Shown here in pieces: positions 58,871-64,000 of a stretch of DNA of 64,000 nt (position 1 is its first letter; every line of letters begins with the position of its first letter). The stretch comes from Hyperoplus lanceolatus. Taxonomy: Eukaryota; Chordata; Actinopteri; Uranoscopiformes; Ammodytidae. Both the position numbers and the translations under genes were made by a program. Where the stretch lies: assembly GCA_026929865.2 (NCBI GenBank), contig CM049406.2, positions 22,678,501 to 22,742,500 of the forward strand, read 5' to 3'. The notes below the pieces were generated by a model. It searched no databases and was not told where the DNA came from. It saw only the letters and a list, made by a program, of their open reading frames with translations.

Positions 58871-59416
58871 GAAGGGCAAAAATGACAATTTGACGTTTCA
58901 TTGGGTGTCACATGCCTGTCAAATTCTAGGCTGGGAACAGTTGCAAGGTGAGTGGTACGTTGCTGCTCTTGGCCAAGAAAACAACAACAAAAAACAACAT
59001 GACATTTGAGTTAGAGAGCTTTAGAAGTGCTGGAAGGCAGATTAAGAGTTAGGATAGCTGTGTCCCCCCAATTCTGGCTTTTATGCTAAACTATGCTTAG
59101 CTGTCTATGGTAGCCTCATATTACATGTACAGTTGTGAGAGTGGGATCTACCTTTTTATCCAAGTTTAAGCAAGGAAGTGAATTATCACAGTTGCCGAAA
59201 TATAAAACACTTTTTAGGCTGGTAAATGTGATCATTCACTGATTTCCAGCTAAAACAAGCTCCTTCTGAGATGTTTGGCTAATATCGGCTCCTTTGTCAA
59301 CCCGTATTCCAGTCAAATATTAGGCTACAGAGTGACAAACCATAGGCCTATAGCAAAGACATAGGCCTACATGAACAGGAACACCCTAGGGGCTGGGGAC
59401 CTCCACAACGGCAGCC

Positions 59417-59418
<2 letters not shown>

Positions 59419-59464
<46 letters not shown>
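59419..59464. repeat. (TG)n microsatellite
   Basis: Uninterrupted TG dinucleotides, about 220 bp downstream of the lrrc52 stop codon. Confidence 0.95.
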
Positions 59465-59467
<3 letters not shown>

Positions 59468-59685
59468 ATCACATGAAAGCACACAAAATAAGAGGAATGA
59501 CATTTATCGTCTCTGGTTGAATCCTCTCTCTCTTTTCCCATTCAGAGCAGAGCGTGCTAGACAAGACTCAGTTTGACTGGAGTGTAATCAGACTTCACAC
59601 AGACAGACCAGTCTTGGAAGTTGACAGGAGGCACTGTGGGAAATCCATGGTGTGTGCGGAGTGGGATTAAATCTACTTATTTTTT

Positions 59686-60008
59686 TTAAACAGTATGTTG
59701 CATTTTCAAATTCCCGTTGCCATGGTCGCCCCTGGGTCTCTGCATGTCATTGTCAGTGTCCGGTTCGTCTTCCGGGTCCAGCTGTTCGTCTTTCTTCTTG
59801 ATGTAGCGCTCGTACAGCACCATGACGACGCCCATCACCCACGCCGACACCGTGCCCGCCGCGAAGATGACAAAGCCGATGACCACAAAGAAGAGGTAGT
59901 CCCAGGAGCCCAGCGTCTGGTGACACAACGTCCGTAGCTGTAGGCCCACCTCGCCCAGCCGACGGCCCTGCATGTCAGCAGGCGCGCCACACACCGTCTG
60001 GCCCTCAT
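59686..60008 (-). CDS. lrrc52: LRRC52, terminal coding exon (BK-channel gamma-type subunit)
   Basis: This is the last exon of a two-exon-type gene. An acceptor ending GTGACTAG lies just above 60008 and the frame runs to TAA at 59686. The encoded tail starts in the cysteine-containing region that caps the leucine-rich repeats (VCGAPADMQGRRLGEVGLQL, LCHQTLGSWDY). A single transmembrane helix (FFVVIGFVIFAAGTVSAWVMG) and an acidic cytoplasmic tail (KKKDEQLDPEDEPDTDND) follow. The DYxF..IGF.IFAAGT..AW..G pattern matches human LRRC52, a membrane auxiliary subunit of BK/SLO channels. The first two bases complete a codon from exon 1, which should encode the signal peptide and LRRs. I do not find it up to 64000, so it is probably outside the window. 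Confidence 0.85.
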
Positions 60009-62264
60009 CTAGTCACATACAAGACACAACATGAAGGAATGATGAGCATTAATCATATAGGTAGATAGATTTTTAGATACATCTTGTTCTTCTTCTTATT
60101 ATTCTGGATTGCACGTGCAGGATAACACTAAACTTTAGTGACAAAACCAAGGACAGAAAAACAAATTCATGAAGAGAAACCTTTTCATGTGAAATGACTT
60201 GTTTTAAAGCTATATTGCGTAACTTTTTAATATAAATGAATGTCGGTTACATTCAAGCCATCGCAGAGTTGAAACAAAGCTGATTAGGCACAACAAAAAT
60301 CTCTATTTGTCAGTATGGCAGAGTTTACAAACTGTTGTCGCCCCCCTGACACTGGCGCAGGAGCTCACAAAAATCCCCAAAAGAGCACAAGAAATGTTAC
60401 AGTTGTTAATTCTACTGCTAAGAAATAACCTGGACGTACAGCAGAAGGCATCAAATCCATGCATGATCACTGAAGCTGTACCTCATGTAGACGTGCCGAC
60501 TGTGTTGTTGTCATTACTTTGAATTACTTATGGTAATTCAATCCTATTTATCCATTATAAAATTGTGTTCAGGTACAACTCTGTCACTCAGAGCGGATTG
60601 AGTAAATATTTCTTCAGGGCCTTCGAGGCGTGAAGTACCTTTATTTACTGATCGCAAACATGTACACAGCCTCAGCATATGATTTTCGTTTGATTTGAAG
60701 GATCCTTCGATGTTGTGAAAGCCATAAAAAATGCACAAGTAGCAAATAATACAATTCTCATATGGCATTACACAGAGCAGCCTGTTATTCAAGCATATTA
60801 CTTTGTATATCTATTTGCATAATACGAAACTAAATGTTTCCATAACATATTCAAGTTCACACTGCTAAAATCCTAAAATGCAGATAACCGCTCAAGCATA
60901 ACAATGTTGCCTTCTTTATCGGAAAGCGACAAGGCTTTAGGAGCTTCCTGTGCTCCCCAGCTTTGAGTTGATGCTGCATTAAATTACAAAAAAAAAAATA
61001 TTATAATGGGGGAAAAAATCATGGATGAATTATTCAAAACGCCTTACTCCCACACAGGATTAGAGAGCGACTTTGGCCTTTGTGTCTGGCTATAACCACA
61101 GATAAAATGGTTCATTCACCGGGTATGACTGTGTGTACGCCTAAGAAGACCTTGCTGAAATCCACAAATCCAAATGAAAATGTTGAGTCGCTTCTCGTTC
61201 ATAAAACTACAGTTGATGGATTCTGCTTTTTAAAGGCCTATCAGTTGAATTAAATATGCCACATGATGGCCGTGGAGCTATGCAGAAGCTGACAAGAGAG
61301 GCATTTTTTTTTTTTACAAGAAACAATCTGGGACACTGGCTGAGACTTTTGTTAACGTGAGCAGAAACTCAGCACAACACAGTGTTGTAATACGGCCACT
61401 TTTTTAATTAGGTACTTTTCTTTTTCTTCTTTTTTTTAAAATCTTTTGTGCTGGGGGGAATTCCCACTGGGAGAGATCAAAAGACTTGGAAGTTTCTGCA
61501 CAGGGAACAGTTTTCTGTAACCCCATTTCTGCACCAACCGCCTTTGAACTCCATTCTCATTATGCTGGCATACTGTTGGGTTTTTGCACACATGTAGACC
61601 TGATAAAATATGTAGAATCTGCACGGAGACGAGCTGATTTCACAATGTGCACCCAGTAAGACATTTTGGGAAAAGGTGGTCTGTCAGGGAATAACTGTAT
61701 AACAATCTTACACTAATAACTCACCAATATGGTGTGTTGTCGATAAATGTATTATTGTTTATCTCACCTTATGATTGTTTGATGTTTACAAATGTATGAT
61801 TCTTGTCTCATGGAAAAACTGCATAACTATTCATGATGAAAATGAATGTTAGGTATTGTTATTTCAAGCATTTAGCCTTTCTTAAGAAACTATTTAAACC
61901 ATTTATCGATTACCTTTAGCTAAATATTTTAGTTCTTTATCCAATTAATTTGAAGTCATCATATCAATTGTTTATCCTCTCTTAATTAGCAGCAATTTGA
62001 CCTATTTGTACTTCTCTTCTCTTGCTTTATTACTAGTATTCACACACACTCAGTAGCAACATGAGGTGTTGAGTTGTTATGACTGACTTAGATTGGCGAG
62101 CAGTTTGACTTGACAGAGGCTGAGGCTTGACAGGAGGCTGAGCCCATACTGTTGCTTTCAATCAAATCACATGACAGATTCATTTCATAGGATGACTGAA
62201 AAGCCCATTTCTCACTGGCTCACTGATCTGAAACCAGTGAGCAGCTGAAGAACACAAGAACACT

Positions 62265-62375
62265 ACGTCCGTAGCTGTAAGCCCACCTCGCCCAGCCGAC
62301 GGCCCTGCATGTCAGCAGGCGCGCCACACACCGTCTGGCCCTCATCTAGTCACATACAAGACACAACATGAAGGA
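62265..62375 (-). repeat. duplicated 5' end of lrrc52 last exon with its splice acceptor
   Basis: Identical to 59928-60038 over 111 bp except one base (G at 59943, A at 62280). The copy keeps the acceptor (GTGACTAG) and the first 81 bp of the exon. The single difference changes CTA to TTA, both Leu. Just beyond the copy the frame meets TAG. It lies 2337 bp upstream in the same orientation, so it would be within the lrrc52 intron. Confidence 0.93.
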
Positions 62376-62599
62376 CATCAAGGACAGTCTGCTTCTCTAA
62401 GCTCCAGCTCCCACGGAGAATGTCAAAGCCTATACTCTGATCCTCTTGGAGGCTGCTGATGTGCACTGTTCAACTTCACACAATATGTTGTGAGACACAT
62501 CTATGCACACACACACACACACACACACAAACCCCCTCCACGAGACTTAACTTTCCCATATTCTATCTCCATCCTTGAGAGTATGCTAATGCACATGCG

Positions 62600-62600
<1 letters not shown>

Positions 62601-62651
<51 letters not shown>
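62601..62651. repeat. (GT)n microsatellite
   Basis: GT dinucleotide tract, with an (AC)n tract about 75 bp to its left (62505-62528). The two are inverse to each other and could form a hairpin. Confidence 0.95.
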
Positions 62652-62653
<2 letters not shown>

Positions 62654-64000
62654 GGCACTTCTGTCTGACAGCTAGAAAAGGAAACCCTTCTAGCTTCACC
62701 CCCACACCCACCTCCTCATCCCCCAAAGGGACAGGCATCAAAGAAGAGGGCTTCCCCCCCCCCCCCATCCACACTCTGCTCTATTTCTAGACACTCTCCT
62801 TATATAACAGCTGAGAGAGTGCTAATCTAGCCAGGAAGGCGAGACGGAGGAGAATCTACTGGTTCCTTCCCGAAGCTCTCTCACTCTCTCTCATGCTCAC
62901 TCGCTCGCTTATTGACGCCTTCCCTAAAGCGAGGTGACAAGCACGCGCCGATGCATGAGCCAGGTGACATACAAGGCAAAGAGATAACAAGGCTTCACAG
63001 ACAAGAGCTCGCAGGCGGGACGCAGCTGTCTCCAAAATGTTCTCCCTCTGTTCCCCTCCTCCCGTGTCCTCAAGCAATAAAAGTGGGCTTTATCTGTGTT
63101 CACATGTGTCTAAATGTAGAATCAGCTAGTGTGTATTTTGGGGGATCTGTATGCATATGTGTCCATGACTTTCCACATGCTTTAGTTAAGGAGACAAGGT
63201 GCTCGGTTTGAGAGAGGTGTGAGGCACTGACTGCAGTGGTACTGTCTCCTTGGAGGAGATGGACAGACTGTGTTAAAACATAAACAGAGGTGGAGAATGT
63301 GTTGTTATCTCTGCGTGTGCCTTCTTCCTTGCTGGCGGCAGCTGTCACCAGGAAGAGGCTCCACTCCAAATTAAGCTAGACAATGGCAATAAGCAGCAGG
63401 AAAATAGGACAGCTCTTGCAGGACTTGCTTTGGAATCGCCCTATAAGCTTCACAGGGACCATGGTGTTATGAATTATAGTGTCTGTGTGTGAGTGTGTGA
63501 GTGGGAGAGAGAAGCAGGGAATGCCTCTTTAGTAAGCGTGGTGGGTGCATTATAGCTATGGTGTTCAAATTATAAATGGCTTCTCGCTCAGTTTAAGACA
63601 CATTATAAATAGCGGCTGCCCTTTTGCATAGTGACACATCCACACTCCAAAGCAGGAGCACAATAACTCTAAGTAAGAAAGATTGCTGTATATCAGACAC
63701 ATCTATCAGCTTGACGGTAATAAAAAGAATGGGGGGGGGGGGGGGATCGATATTTGATGGTGGAACTACGCTCGATTTATCACATCTGTATCCCAATATC
63801 AGGATACAATAGATGATTTCAAGGTAAACGATTCTCTTGTTTTCCTCCAAAGAGTTGAATTAATGAACACTGTCGCAAGAGGAGTAATCCAATGGCTCCC
63901 TGCCTCCGATCTTCTTTCCCCCTCTTTGTTATCTGATAGTCTGCATGCTGTCACACTCCAATGCCGTCACCTGTCTCCCATGATCCAGCTGAAAGCTGAG

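Larger units (their letters stand above)
51967..59685. other. gene-free stretch between the zyg11-like gene and lrrc52
   Basis: No exon chain is visible on either strand. It includes three copies of the teleost interspersed repeat and a (TG)n tract at 59419-59464. The segment 54150-54480 is repeat-free and compositionally even; whether it is conserved cannot be judged from this sequence alone. Confidence 0.5.
60009..64000. other. lrrc52 upstream intron/flank with repeats
   Basis: No LRR-encoding exon was found on the minus strand. Contents are the 111-bp exon-end copy (62265-62375), (AC)n at about 62505-62528, (GT)n at about 62601-62651, C and G homopolymers near 62755-62766 and 63731-63744, and otherwise unique-looking AT-rich DNA. 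Confidence 0.5.

Noticed and set aside
60009..64000. Search for lrrc52 exon 1 (LRR-encoding)
   Set aside because: No minus-strand frame with LxxLxLxxN repeats or a CxC cap was found, so none is annotated.

Overview
The window reads as nuclear DNA of a ray-finned fish, most likely a percomorph-type teleost. Its genes have many short exons with consensus GT-AG introns. The repeats are typical of teleosts: hAT transposons, L2/CR1-type and L1-type LINEs, a tRNA-derived SINE, palindromic MITEs and long CA, GT and GATA microsatellites. I cannot name the species.

Four protein-coding genes are supported. (1) tada1 (minus, 10203 to 531, eight coding exons) encodes the SAGA-complex subunit TADA1/STAF42. 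As given, its exon 5 carries one surplus base in a C run at 6076-6080 that breaks the frame. (2) angptl1 (minus, coding 35757 to 29747, four coding exons, plus a likely 5' UTR exon near 39.1-39.3 kb) encodes the secreted coiled-coil/fibrinogen-like protein angiopoietin-like 1. (3) A zyg11-family gene (plus, 42542 to 51639, 14 exons with exon 1 apparently only the ATG) encodes a 739-residue LRR/armadillo substrate receptor of CUL2 ubiquitin ligases. (4) The last coding exon of lrrc52 (minus, 60008 to 59686) encodes the membrane-anchored tail of a BK-channel gamma-type subunit; its first exon is not in the window.

Layout: 0-10.2 kb is tada1, whose introns 4, 5 and 6 each hold a transposon (an L2-like LINE and two hAT elements with perfect 8-bp target duplications). 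10.8-24.6 kb is a nest of mobile DNA. Two oppositely oriented copies of a THAP-motif DNA transposon enclose an L1-type LINE with a 15-bp target duplication and a second LINE with an uninterrupted 1031-codon ORF that starts with a hydrophobic stretch and a 2A-like NPGP motif. 24.6-29.7 kb is gene-free. 29.7-39.3 kb is angptl1, with a truncated LINE, a SINE and a MITE in its introns. 39.3-42.3 kb is gene-free and repeat-rich. 42.3-52 kb is the zyg11-family gene, with three copies of a palindromic MITE, one split by a piggyBac-like MITE. 52-59.7 kb is gene-free. 59.7-64 kb holds the lrrc52 terminal exon and, 2.3 kb upstream, a near-perfect 111-bp copy of its splice-acceptor end.

The four genes do not form one pathway: they cover chromatin/transcription (tada1), a secreted vascular factor (angptl1), ubiquitin ligase targeting (zyg11-like) and potassium-channel modulation (lrrc52). 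I saw no convincing new biological system. The most unusual features are the nested THAP/LINE block, the intact LINE ORF with its 2A-like leader, the one-codon first exon of the zyg11-like gene, and the partial exon duplication at lrrc52.
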